41,583 bases of DNA from Nitratireductor soli (GTDB lineage Bacteria > Pseudomonadota > Alphaproteobacteria > Rhizobiales > Rhizobiaceae): NCBI RefSeq assembly GCF_001050155.1, contig NZ_LFVY01000027.1:2276-43858 (forward strand), in the 5' to 3' direction. A model generated the notes under the pieces. The model was given only the letters and a program-made list of their open reading frames with translations, was not told where the DNA came from and searched no databases. This document shows, one piece after another, positions 17,214 through 25,496 of this stretch (position 1 is its first letter; each line of letters starts with the position of its first letter). A program made the translations under genes and the position numbers.

Positions 17214-18893
17214 ATGACAGAATCTTCCAACACCATCCTCGCCGAGGAACTCGCTCGCACGCTGCGGGCTGCCGAGGTGGAGAATTTCTTCATGCTCACG
17301 GGCGGCGACCAGCCGATGTGGATCGCGCTGCGCGACCATGGCATTCGCATGGTTGTCGGCCGCAGCGAGGCCAGCTCCGTCTACATGGCTGACGGCTACG
17401 CACGCGCCAGCCGCAAGATCGGGGTGACCTACGGCCAGGCTGGGCCGGGTGCGGCAAACGTGGCCGCCTCGCTCGCCGACGCGTTGTGGGCTCAGTCGCC
17501 CGTCATGGCCCTGACCGGCGCTACCGCTACAAACGCGGTTTTCGCCAACGAGTATCAGGCGCTCGACCAGTTCAGCATGTTTGCCGCAGTAACCAAGTGG
17601 AACGGGGCGGCTGGTACTGCGCAGGATGCGCCGCGCCTGCTTCGTCATGCGATGCAGATGGCGCTGACCGGCGACCAGGGGCCGACCCATCTCGATGTTC
17701 CGAAGGATTTCTTTGGCCGCAGTATCGAGCGTGGATCGCGCGGTGACGACCCGCTGACCATCGTCGAGCGGGCGCCGGCCCTCGATGAGAATGCTATCGA
17801 CGCGGCGCTGGCCAGCCTGAAAAAGGCAACGAAACCGATGATCCTCGTCGGCGAAGGCGTGCGGTTTGCCGATGCGGGCGCGTCACTGGCAGCATTCGCC
17901 GAACGAGCCGGGATCCCTATCGTCGTGACGATGGGTGGCAAGCCGTCTGTCCTTTCCGGGCATGTGAATTTCTGCGGTGTGGTGGGACGCTACTCGTCTG
18001 TCGAGGCGAACAAGCTGCTTGCGCAGGCCGATTGCGTGCTGGCTGTTGGATCGCGCCTCGGCGGACTGGCCACAAACGGCTACACAAATCCGTCGCCCAA
18101 GGCGACGATCATCCAGATCGACACCAACGCCTCCGCCTTCGCCAATCCCTACTGGCCGGCGGTTCGCATCCACGCCGACGCCGGCGCAGCGCTCGACGCC
18201 CTGACGCAGGCGATCACGCCCGAACCGGGCTGGGCGGAATGGCTGGGCGTGTGTCGCGCAATGGCCAAAACCTGGAGTGAACGCCTTGAAGCGAGGATCG
18301 AGGCCGATGCGGTGGCGCCGACGCTGACGCCGTTTACGGTGCTGGCGGAGCTTCGCAGCTATGCGAGCGAAATCTCGCTTGTGGCAGATACGGGCTACAT
18401 GGCGGCCTGGACCGGGGTGGTGTTCCCGGTTGATCGCTACGATGGTTTCTTCCGTGCAGTGGGATCTCTCGGCTGGGCCTTGCCCGCGTCGCTGGGCGTC
18501 CAGATGGCGCGCAAGGAAAAGGTCGTCTGCGTCATCGGCGACGGCGGCGTGGGCTACCACCTTGCCGATATCGAGACTGCCGTGCGCTACAAGCTGCCGG
18601 TGCTGGTGCTGGTTCTCAACAACAGTGCGCTCGCTTTCGAGTATCACGAACAGAAATATCGCTGGAATGGGAATGTCGTGCCTGAAGCGAACGATTTCAC
18701 CGAGGTCGATTATGCGGCTGCCGCGCGCGCCCTGGGTGCCGATGGACGGCGGATCGAAACGCGTGAACAGTTGATCGAGGCACTTGCCGCAGGCATTGCG
18801 TCCGACCGTCCCTGCGTGCTCGATATCGTCATCGATCGCGAGGCGTTTCCGCCCGTGACCAATTTCGAAGCCGTACTGGAGCGTGAACTTTGA
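17214..18893 (+). CDS. Thiamine diphosphate-dependent enzyme (acetolactate synthase-like)
   Basis: A 559-residue enzyme of the acetolactate synthase/benzoylformate decarboxylase superfamily, with N-terminal pyrimidine-binding, central and C-terminal diphosphate-binding domains. Visible are the catalytic glutamate E52 (RSEASSVYMADGYARAS) and the metal/ThDP motif GDGG at 442-445 ending in NN at 469-470. Members decarboxylate or ligate 2-oxo acids; sequence alone does not say which. The ribosome site is weak. Its TGA overlaps the TTG start of the small subunit gene, so this enzyme, the AtzG-like protein and the amidase are made together. Confidence 0.9.
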   Translation: MTESSNTILAEELARTLRAAEVENFFMLTGGDQPMWIALRDHGIRMVVGRSEASSVYMADGYARASRKIGVTYGQAGPGAANVAASLADALWAQSPVMALTGATATNAVFANEYQALDQFSMFAAVTKWNGAAGTAQDAPRLLRHAMQMALTGDQGPTHLDVPKDFFGRSIERGSRGDDPLTIVERAPALDENAIDAALASLKKATKPMILVGEGVRFADAGASLAAFAERAGIPIVVTMGGKPSVLSGHVNFCGVVGRYSSVEANKLLAQADCVLAVGSRLGGLATNGYTNPSPKATIIQIDTNASAFANPYWPAVRIHADAGAALDALTQAITPEPGWAEWLGVCRAMAKTWSERLEARIEADAVAPTLTPFTVLAELRSYASEISLVADTGYMAAWTGVVFPVDRYDGFFRAVGSLGWALPASLGVQMARKEKVVCVIGDGGVGYHLADIETAVRYKLPVLVLVLNNSALAFEYHEQKYRWNGNVVPEANDFTEVDYAAAARALGADGRRIETREQLIEALAAGIASDRPCVLDIVIDREAFPPVTNFEAVLEREL

Positions 18894-19078
18894 AAGACGT
18901 GCCTCTGTCCGGTCGCGTTCTGGGCGAGATCTACGGCATCGACGTTGAAGCGGAGACGGCAGTGCGCATCGACCGCGCACTGACCGCGACCGTCAGCAAG
19001 ATGTTGGACATCTTCGCAATGGAACCGGCACTCCTGGACGGATTCTCGACCGGAGCTGGTGATGAACCCGATGGATGA
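18890..19078 (+). CDS. AtzG/GatC-like small subunit (DUF4089-type)
   Basis: A 62-residue protein starting with TTG, overlapping the ThDP enzyme stop (TTGA) and the amidase start by 17 bp. The layout YGIDVEAETAVRIDRALTAT followed by hydrophobic spacing and a short acidic tail resembles AtzG, the GatC-like protein that wraps around the amidase AtzE and is needed for its stability. The assignment rests on size, position directly before an amidase gene and this weak pattern. The likely role is a structural partner of the downstream amidase. It is easily missed by gene callers because of its size and start codon. Confidence 0.7.
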   Translation: MKDVPLSGRVLGEIYGIDVEAETAVRIDRALTATVSKMLDIFAMEPALLDGFSTGAGDEPDG

Positions 19079-20411
19079 CGTTCTGGATGGGTCGCTTGCC
19101 GAGGCTGCGCGGCTGATACGGAGTGGAGAGGTTTCGGCGACGGAACTGGTTGGCGCGTCACTGGCGCGTATCGGTTCCGTGGCGTCCGGAGCGAACCCCT
19201 TTCTACGGGTTCGCGGCGACGAGGCTATTCTGGCGGCTCGGTCCGTGGACGCCATGGACAAAGAAGCGCGGCAGGCTCTTCCACTTTGCGGCGTGCCGCT
19301 GGCGCGCAAGGACCTGTTTTCCGTACCCGGAGAAACGGCGACTTTCGGCGCACACGCGCAGTTTCATCGCCGAGGGGAAATGTTGGCCGCTCCACTGGCG
19401 CGGCTGCAGGAAGCCGGGGCTGTCGACATGGGTGCGCTGCACATGTCCGAATTCGCCATGGGGCCTTCAGGATGGAGTTCGGTCGACGGGGCGATCCACA
19501 ATCCGCAGGACCCGCTATTGATCAGCGGCGGGTCATCCAGTGGAAGCGCGGCAGCAGTCGGTGCGCGTCTGGTGTTCGGCTCACTGGGGACGGATACGGG
19601 CGGTTCCAATCGCATACCCGCAGCGTTCTGCGGCGTGGTTGCTCTCAAGCCCAGCAGCGATCGCATAGCAGCGAGCGGGGTTCTGCCAGTTTCGAAAACA
19701 CTCGATACGGTAGGACCGTTTGCCCGTTCCGTTGCTGACTGTAAGCTTCTTTTCGAGGCTCTGACAGGTGGAACGGTCCGATCGAGGCGGGAGGGTGCGC
19801 TTCGGTTCGGAATGCTGACGACGGACAGCCTGCCGGTCGAGCCCGATGCAGAAGTCGTGGGCGCACTGCATGATGTAGCCAAGCGTCTGGAAAGCGCGGC
19901 TTATCCGGTTCGTGAGGTGCGCTGGCCGGGCTTCGCGGAAACCAACCTCCTGTCTGGCACGGTCTTCCTCGCGGAGGCAGCGAGCGCGCATATGCATAAT
20001 CTTGTGCGCCATGGCGAGTTGATGGGGTCGCAGGTTCGCGAACGCCTGCTGCAGGGCCTTGCGTTTCCCGCGCCCCTATATCTGGCCGCAATGGCCGAAC
20101 GTGCGGCGCGGCGCGCTCGGTTCGAAGAAAGTACGCTCGCTGGCATCGACGTACTGCTGCTTCCCGTCTCGCCTGCCCGAGCGCCTGCCCGAAAGGAATA
20201 TGCGGGGCCCGGCATTGCAGATGTCTTCAAGAAGAACGCGCATGTGGCTGCCTACACTGGAGGGTTCAATTATCTCGACCTCCCGGTGCTCTCGATGCCG
20301 GCGAGCGCGAGAAGTTTGCACAAAACCCTGGGAATTCAGCTCGTCACTCGCAATGGAGATGACGAGGTTCTGCTGGAGGCAGGGCGACTGATCGAGCAGC
20401 TTGCAAGGTAG
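19062..20411 (+). CDS. Amidase-signature family hydrolase (AtzE/GatA-like)
   Basis: A 449-residue amidase-signature enzyme that hydrolyses a carboxamide or ureide. The Ser-cisSer-Lys triad is visible: K83 in LARKDLF, the cis-serine S158 in GGSSSGS and the nucleophile S182 in GTDTGGS. ATG at 19062 is chosen because GGAG lies 6 bases upstream; GTG at 19059 is adjacent. A GatC-like small protein is encoded just before it with a 17-bp overlap, as in the AtzE-AtzG pair. Substrate unknown; neighbours suggest an imported amide or N-carboxyurea-type intermediate. Confidence 0.92.
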   Translation: MNPMDDVLDGSLAEAARLIRSGEVSATELVGASLARIGSVASGANPFLRVRGDEAILAARSVDAMDKEARQALPLCGVPLARKDLFSVPGETATFGAHAQFHRRGEMLAAPLARLQEAGAVDMGALHMSEFAMGPSGWSSVDGAIHNPQDPLLISGGSSSGSAAAVGARLVFGSLGTDTGGSNRIPAAFCGVVALKPSSDRIAASGVLPVSKTLDTVGPFARSVADCKLLFEALTGGTVRSRREGALRFGMLTTDSLPVEPDAEVVGALHDVAKRLESAAYPVREVRWPGFAETNLLSGTVFLAEAASAHMHNLVRHGELMGSQVRERLLQGLAFPAPLYLAAMAERAARRARFEESTLAGIDVLLLPVSPARAPARKEYAGPGIADVFKKNAHVAAYTGGFNYLDLPVLSMPASARSLHKTLGIQLVTRNGDDEVLLEAGRLIEQLAR

Positions 20412-20544
20412 CAAGCCATGCTCGCAGGCCACTGCCAAGCAGAACAAGCCAAGCCTCAACAGCGAGGGCGACAGGTATGATTGCGCTCATGGGCGCACAT
20501 GCTATCGTCCTGTCCCTGTTGTTTTTCTAGACGAGAAGGCTCCG

Positions 20545-21450
20545 ATGGAGGATCGGCACTGGCGCAACTACGCGGAATTTTATCAGAGATCCGGCTATTC
20601 CAGCTTTCAGCAGGAACACCGGCACTCCGAGGGGTGCAATCGTTTCGCCATGATAATGGTCGACCAGTTGCCCCATTCGTTTTGCGATCCTGCAGTCGGC
20701 GAAACGATCATCGCGATTCCGCTGACATCAGACCGAGACTATGTCTGGCGCTGGCGGCTTGAGGGCCGCGACTTCGCTCGGGAGGCCAGCAGTGGCGAAA
20801 CCATCATCATCCCCTCCGGCGTGGAGAGTGAATGGGACGTCGACGCAGCGCGCAGGGTTCTGATCCTGACCGTTCCCGACACCACGATGCAAAGTACGCT
20901 AAAAACCGATTCCGCCACTCGCATACGTGACACATTCGAAGGATTTGCCGGTACGATTCTGGTCGATTCCTTTGTACACACCGCGATGATCCGGCTTTGG
21001 AACGCGCTGGCCTCGAAGGACGCGATGGAACGAAGGGTTGGAGGAAATCTCATGCCAACCCTTTTGTGGCACCTGCTGTCCCAACTGGACGACCAGCGCC
21101 ATCTTGCCGATCAGGTCTATCTGCCGCTCTGGCGGCTGAAGCGCGTCGAGGAATTCATCGAGGCCAATCTTCAGGAGAAGATCGGCATTACCGATCTGGC
21201 GAGCGCGGCGGATCTGAGTGTGAGGCATTTCTCTCGCAGCTTCTTTCGTGAACTGGGCACGACACCGCATAAATGGCTGATGAAGCGACGCCTGGAACAT
21301 GCCTGCAAGTTGCTGTCGTCTTCCAGCAATGGCATCGGTGAAATCGCCCGCGATTCCGGGTTTTCCAGCCAGAGCCACCTGACGACGCTGATGAAGCAGA
21401 GCTACGGAACGACACCGAACCGCTACCGCGACCTTAACCGGGAGCAGTGA
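20545..21450 (+). CDS. AraC-family transcriptional regulator
   Basis: A 301-residue regulator. The C-terminal AraC DNA-binding domain covers about residues 200-300 with two helix-turn-helices: IGITDLASAADLSVRHFSRSF and IGEIARDSGFSSQSHLTTLMKQ, ending TTPNRYRD. The N-terminal half is a cupin-like sensing domain with an HRHSEGCNRF segment. The frame is open from 20401 inside the amidase gene; the start MEDRHWRNYAEF at 20545 follows AAGG by 7 bases. It probably controls the DUF2520 gene and the ABC operon downstream, or the amidase operon upstream. Confidence 0.9.
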   Translation: MEDRHWRNYAEFYQRSGYSSFQQEHRHSEGCNRFAMIMVDQLPHSFCDPAVGETIIAIPLTSDRDYVWRWRLEGRDFAREASSGETIIIPSGVESEWDVDAARRVLILTVPDTTMQSTLKTDSATRIRDTFEGFAGTILVDSFVHTAMIRLWNALASKDAMERRVGGNLMPTLLWHLLSQLDDQRHLADQVYLPLWRLKRVEEFIEANLQEKIGITDLASAADLSVRHFSRSFFRELGTTPHKWLMKRRLEHACKLLSSSSNGIGEIARDSGFSSQSHLTTLMKQSYGTTPNRYRDLNREQ

Positions 21451-21477
21451 GCCGGATTGGCCGACGATGGAGCATAC

Positions 21478-22365
21478 GTGCAAAGCCTTATGCCGCAGCA
21501 AGACACGGGAAAGCCGAAACTGAACCTTGTCGGCGCGGGTAGCGTCGGCATGACGCTATTTCGCCGTTTTGCCGGCTCCGGCGCCGTCGACATTCAGGAT
21601 ATTTACGGCCGCGACGAAACCCGTCTTGCCAAGGCCGTTTCCTTCATCGGGGCAGGTTGCCCGGTGAACACGCTGGCCGCCATGCGCCCGGCTGACATCT
21701 GGTTTATCACCGTCCCGGATTCTCTGATCGCGGACGTGTCGCGCGATCTGGCTGCAAGTCGACCAGCCGGCCCCGGCACGGCCATCCATTGCAGCGGCTT
21801 TCTGCCAGCAAGGGAAATGGCGCCGCTGTCTGAACTGGGGTGGAGCTTGGCAAGCGTCCATCCGGTCATGACCTTTGCCGACCCGCAGACATCCGTCGAT
21901 GCCTTTGCCGGCACCTATTGCGGGATGGAAGGCGACGACGATGCAATTGGCTGCGTCGCGCCGATCCTGGAGCGGGCAGGTGCGCGGCCGTTCACGATCA
22001 GGCCCGGCGGCAAGGCGCTTTATCACGCAGCGGCCGTGTTCTCGAACAACCTTGCCGTGGTTCTCCAGGCAATCGCCCGCGAGGCATGGGCGGAGGCCGG
22101 GGTGCCGGACGAAATTTCACTGGCCCTGAATGCCTCGCTCCTTGCCTCGACTGCAAGCAACGTGACCAAGCTGGGTCCGGCGGCGGCGCTGACCGGGCCG
22201 GCGGCGCGGGGGGACTGGTCTGTCGTCGAGCGCCAGGCCGATGCGGTAGCGGCATGGCATCCGCAGGCGGGGGAGGTCTATCGCAGCCTGAGTCCGCTTG
22301 CGCACCGGTTGAAACGCACCGGCTCGACCTTGCCTGTCCTGGATGAGGACGACGGGGGACCGTAA
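21478..22365 (+). CDS. Rossmann-like / DUF2520 domain protein
   Basis: A 295-residue protein with an N-terminal NAD(P)-binding Rossmann domain (LNLVGAGSVGMTLFRRF) and a C-terminal DUF2520-type helical domain. Family marks include IHCSGFLPA, the VHPVMTFADP segment and ALTGPAARGD. Relatives resemble 6-phosphogluconate or ketopantoate reductases, but their reaction is unsettled. GTG at 21478 is taken as start because GGAG lies 5 bases upstream; TTG at 21457 and ATG at 21490 are alternatives. It follows the AraC gene by 27 bp on the same strand. Confidence 0.85.
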   Translation: MQSLMPQQDTGKPKLNLVGAGSVGMTLFRRFAGSGAVDIQDIYGRDETRLAKAVSFIGAGCPVNTLAAMRPADIWFITVPDSLIADVSRDLAASRPAGPGTAIHCSGFLPAREMAPLSELGWSLASVHPVMTFADPQTSVDAFAGTYCGMEGDDDAIGCVAPILERAGARPFTIRPGGKALYHAAAVFSNNLAVVLQAIAREAWAEAGVPDEISLALNASLLASTASNVTKLGPAAALTGPAARGDWSVVERQADAVAAWHPQAGEVYRSLSPLAHRLKRTGSTLPVLDEDDGGP

Positions 22366-22597
22366 CCAGCCTTCCTGTGCCGGCTGAATGAAGATCGTAT
22401 CATGATTGCGCCACGGATTTCATGGATGTGCCGTGCAGCAGCCGGGCAGGTCCGCAGAGTTCAAGCCGCGCTTTCCCGCACGCCGACCCTCGTTCTAAGC
22501 TGAAGGTGGATTTGTCCGCCCCGCCGAAGCTAATCCGCCGACCAGAATGGCGGAGTATCCCCGAACACAGTCAGCAAGCCTGGAAAAGGAGCACGCA
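22366..22597 (+). promoter_or_regulatory. Upstream region of the amino acid ABC operon with a shared 14-mer
   Basis: The 232-bp region contains GATCGTATCATGAT at 22393-22406, identical to 13052-13065. It continues as ATGATTGCGC (22402-22411), a 10-mer also found at 20477-20486 before the AraC gene. A weak 5-bp stem CCGCC/GGCGG lies near 22536-22554. No open reading frame of note was seen, and no promoter was assigned. Confidence 0.45.
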
Positions 22598-23383
22598 ATG
22601 CCCCGCAGTGTGATCAAGAAGACGATTATCGCGCTTTCCGTCGTCGCGATGGGAGCTTTCGGCGCATCGGCCGATGTCCTCGACGATATCAGCCAGCGCG
22701 GGACGGTGCGCATCGCCGTTCCCGAGGATTTCCCGCCCTATGGTGCGATGGGCATCGACATGAAACCGGCGGGCTATGATGTCGATGTGGCCAACCATGT
22801 CGCCGAGAAACTGGGAGTTGAGATCGACCTCGTTCCCGTCATCGGCTCGAACCGTATTCCTTCGCTTCAAACCGACAAGGTCGATCTCATCATTTCTGTT
22901 CTCGGCAAGTCGCCTGAACGGGAAGCAGTGATCGACTTCGCCGACGCTTACGGTGTCCTGAACAATTCAGTGTTCGCTGAAAAGGACTCCGGCATTGCTG
23001 GGGCGGACGACCTGGCCGGAAAGTCGGTCTCCGTACTGCGCGGCGGCATTGCCGACATGCTGATAACCGAGGCCGCACCCGAGACGACCGAGATCAAGCG
23101 CTATGAGGACGAGAACAGCAACACCCAGGCGTTTCTGTCCGGGCAGGTCGACGCCATTGCCACTGGCGACATCATCATCAGTGCACTCAAGGCCCGTTCG
23201 CCGCGCCGTATGCCTGAAGAGATGTTCGTGCTGAACACCTCGCCACTCTATGTCGGCGTGAAGAAGGGTGAAACTCGCCTGGCCGAAAAGGTCAATGAGA
23301 TCATTGCCGAGATGATCGCTGACGGAACGCTTGAGGCAATTTCCCAAAAGTGGCTGGGACGCGGCGTGCCGGACAAGATGTAA
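22598..23383 (+). CDS. Polar amino acid ABC transporter substrate-binding protein
   Basis: A 261-residue periplasmic binding protein (SBP_bac_3). The signal peptide MPRSVIKKTIIALSVVAMGAFGASA precedes DVLDDISQRGTVRIAVPEDFPPYG, the standard family start; the hinge strand PVIGSNRIPSLQTDKVDLIIS and DLAGKSVSVLRGG follow. The frame is open from 22547, but ATG at 22598 after AAAGGAG places the signal peptide correctly. It binds an amino acid or derivative for the two permeases and ATPase that follow. Confidence 0.93.
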   Translation: MPRSVIKKTIIALSVVAMGAFGASADVLDDISQRGTVRIAVPEDFPPYGAMGIDMKPAGYDVDVANHVAEKLGVEIDLVPVIGSNRIPSLQTDKVDLIISVLGKSPEREAVIDFADAYGVLNNSVFAEKDSGIAGADDLAGKSVSVLRGGIADMLITEAAPETTEIKRYEDENSNTQAFLSGQVDAIATGDIIISALKARSPRRMPEEMFVLNTSPLYVGVKKGETRLAEKVNEIIAEMIADGTLEAISQKWLGRGVPDKM

Positions 23384-23393
23384 ACCTGAAACA

Positions 23394-23413
23394 GGGCGGC
23401 CACCGCGCCGCCC
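23394..23413 (+). terminator. Intercistronic stem-loop after the amino acid binding-protein gene
   Basis: A perfect 7-bp stem GGGCGGC/GCCGCCC with a 6-base loop lies 10 bp after the binding-protein stop and before the permease gene. No T-run follows. Such hairpins often protect the binding-protein mRNA and lower expression of the permease genes; a partial terminator is also possible. Confidence 0.5.
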
Positions 23414-23431
23414 CGGAGTTTGTACCACAGC

Positions 23432-24103
23432 ATGATACAAAGCTTCGATTTCAGCGCCCTAAGTGATTACAGCGACGTCGTCCGGCACGGCGTCTATATC
23501 ACCCTGTTGCTTATCACGGTTGGGGCTGCGCTCGGTCTTGCAGTGTCGATTCTGTGTGTGTGGGCGCGGCTCTTCTGTCCTGCCTGGGTGCGGATCGCCG
23601 TAACGTCCTATGTCGAGTTTGTTCGCAATACGCCTTTCCTGATCCAGCTCTTCTTCATCTTCTTCGGCCTGCCTCAGCTTGGTGTCAGCATGTCGGAGAT
23701 GACGGCGGCGATTGTCGCCATGGCCATCAATCTGGGCGCGTATGGTACCGAGATCGTCCGTGCGGGTGTGCAGGCGACAGCCAAGGGCCAATGGGAGGCC
23801 GCCACCAGTCTGGGCATGACGCGCAATCAGGCCTTCTGGCGGGTGGTGCTCATGCCAGCGCTGCAAAAGATGTGGCCGACGCTTTCTTCGCAGATCGTCA
23901 TTGTCATGATGGGTTCTGCGGTCGTTTCGCAGATCGCCGTGCAGGACCTTACCTTTGCGGCCAATTTCATCCAGTCGCGCACGTTCCGCGCGTTTGAAAT
24001 CTATTTCGTGGTTACCGCGATTTATATCGTTCTTGCCGCGCTCGTGCGTCTGGCGCTGCGCCTTATCGGCCGCTGGGTTCTTGCTACGGGAGAGGTGCCA
24101 TGA
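23432..24103 (+). CDS. Amino acid ABC transporter permease (HisM/HisQ type)
   Basis: A 223-residue inner-membrane permease with about five helices and the family segment TSYVEFVRNTPFLIQLFFIFFGLP. The EAA-type coupling loop reads GQWEAATSLGMTRNQAFWRVVLMPAL. The start is ATG at 23432; the upstream in-frame TTG at 23420 sits too close to the only GGAG. Its stop overlaps the next permease start (ATGA), so the two subunits are translationally coupled. Confidence 0.92.
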   Translation: MIQSFDFSALSDYSDVVRHGVYITLLLITVGAALGLAVSILCVWARLFCPAWVRIAVTSYVEFVRNTPFLIQLFFIFFGLPQLGVSMSEMTAAIVAMAINLGAYGTEIVRAGVQATAKGQWEAATSLGMTRNQAFWRVVLMPALQKMWPTLSSQIVIVMMGSAVVSQIAVQDLTFAANFIQSRTFRAFEIYFVVTAIYIVLAALVRLALRLIGRWVLATGEVP

Positions 24104-24750
24104 CGGATTTCACGCTCCAGCAGATTATCTACGCCCTCGTGCTCGGCGCGCGCTGGACGGTCCTGCTTTCGCTTTCGGCGTTTATCCTAGGTGGTATTCT
24201 GGGACTGGTGCTGATGCTTGGTACCATCTCGCAGCGCAAATGGGTGAAATTGCCAGCTCTGGGGTTTATCTGGCTCGTGCAGGCAACACCGTTGCTGATG
24301 CAACTGTTTCTGATCTTTTTCGGCCCCGCGCTCTTCGGCAAGGATGTCCCTGCCTGGATGGCGGCCTGCATCGCGCTGACCCTCTGGTCTTCGGCCTATC
24401 TGGCGGAAATCTGGCGTGGCAGCGTGCTGGCGGTGCAGAAGGGGCAGACCGAGGCGGCGCTGTCGCTGGCGATGCTGCGAGGTCAGGCGCTGCGCTATGT
24501 CGTCTTGCCGCAGGCGGTCCGCATGGCGCTGCCGCCGACGGCAGGCTTCATGGTGCAGATCGTCAAGAGTACGGCGCTGGCGTCCATCGTCGGCTTCACC
24601 GAACTTATGAAGACGGGCAACATACTGTCAAACGTCACGCTGGATCCGTTCGTTGTCTACGGGCTGGTCGCGATCGTGTATTTTTGCCTGTGCTATCCGC
24701 TATCCCTCGTCAGTCGCAAGATGGAGACGGTTTTCGATGTCACTCGTTAA
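24100..24750 (+). CDS. Amino acid ABC transporter permease (HisM/HisQ type)
   Basis: A 216-residue partner permease with the same architecture: FIWLVQATPLLMQLFLIFFG near helix 2 and the coupling loop GQTEAALSLAMLRGQALRYVVLPQA. It begins inside the stop of the previous permease and ends 14 bp inside the ATPase gene. It forms the heterodimeric channel with the upstream permease. Confidence 0.92.
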   Translation: MTDFTLQQIIYALVLGARWTVLLSLSAFILGGILGLVLMLGTISQRKWVKLPALGFIWLVQATPLLMQLFLIFFGPALFGKDVPAWMAACIALTLWSSAYLAEIWRGSVLAVQKGQTEAALSLAMLRGQALRYVVLPQAVRMALPPTAGFMVQIVKSTALASIVGFTELMKTGNILSNVTLDPFVVYGLVAIVYFCLCYPLSLVSRKMETVFDVTR

Positions 24751-25483
24751 GATCGAGGGGTTGTGCAAGAGTTTCGGCGGGCTCGAGGTTCTTCGCGACA
24801 TAAGCCTGGATGTCGAGCGCGGCGAAGTTATCGCACTGATCGGCAAGAGCGGCTCTGGCAAGTCGACTTTTCTGCGCTGCATCAATGGCCTTGAGCAGAT
24901 GAACTCCGGCACGATCCACGTCGATGCGGAGCCGGTGGAGGCGGATGAGCGGAAATTGCAGAAGCTGCGGCTGAAGGTCGGGATGATCTTCCAGCAGTTC
25001 AACCTGTTCCCGCATCTGACAGCGCTCGACAATACCGCGCTTGCGCTCAGGGTCGTCAAGAATATGAGCGCCGCGGAGGCGCGCGCTGTCGGGCTGGCGC
25101 GGCTGGAAAAGGTCGGCCTTGGCCATCGCGCCGATTCCCGGCCACATCAGCTTTCGGGCGGTCAGCAGCAGCGCGTCGCGATTGCGCGAGCCCTTGCCAT
25201 GGACCCCGTCGTGCTGCTTTGCGACGAGGTGACCTCCGCGCTGGATCCCGAACTTGTCGAAGAGGTGCTGCAGGTCATCCGCCGCCTGGCCGAGGAGGGG
25301 ATGACCGTCATCATGGTTACCCACGAGATGTCGTTTGCGCGCAGCGTGTGTTCACGGGTGGTCTTCATGCATGAGGGCCGGCTCCACGAGATGGGCCACC
25401 CCGAAGAAGTCTTCGGCAACCCGAAGACGCCTGAACTACGCCAGTTCCTTGGCCAGACAGCATCGGCAGCTACTGCAGAATGA
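24737..25483 (+). CDS. Amino acid ABC transporter ATP-binding protein (GlnQ/HisP type)
   Basis: A 248-residue ATPase. Walker A GKSGSGKSTFLRCINGLE, Q-loop MIFQQFNLFPHLTALDN, signature LSGGQQQRVAIARAL, Walker B VLLCDEVTSALDPELVEEVL and the H-loop MVTHEMSFAR are all intact. The frame is open from 24653; the start MSLVKIEGLCKSFGG overlaps the permease stop by 14 bp. It powers the importer encoded by the three genes before it. Confidence 0.94.
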   Translation: MSLVKIEGLCKSFGGLEVLRDISLDVERGEVIALIGKSGSGKSTFLRCINGLEQMNSGTIHVDAEPVEADERKLQKLRLKVGMIFQQFNLFPHLTALDNTALALRVVKNMSAAEARAVGLARLEKVGLGHRADSRPHQLSGGQQQRVAIARALAMDPVVLLCDEVTSALDPELVEEVLQVIRRLAEEGMTVIMVTHEMSFARSVCSRVVFMHEGRLHEMGHPEEVFGNPKTPELRQFLGQTASAATAE

Positions 25484-25496
25484 AGAGGAATAGCCG

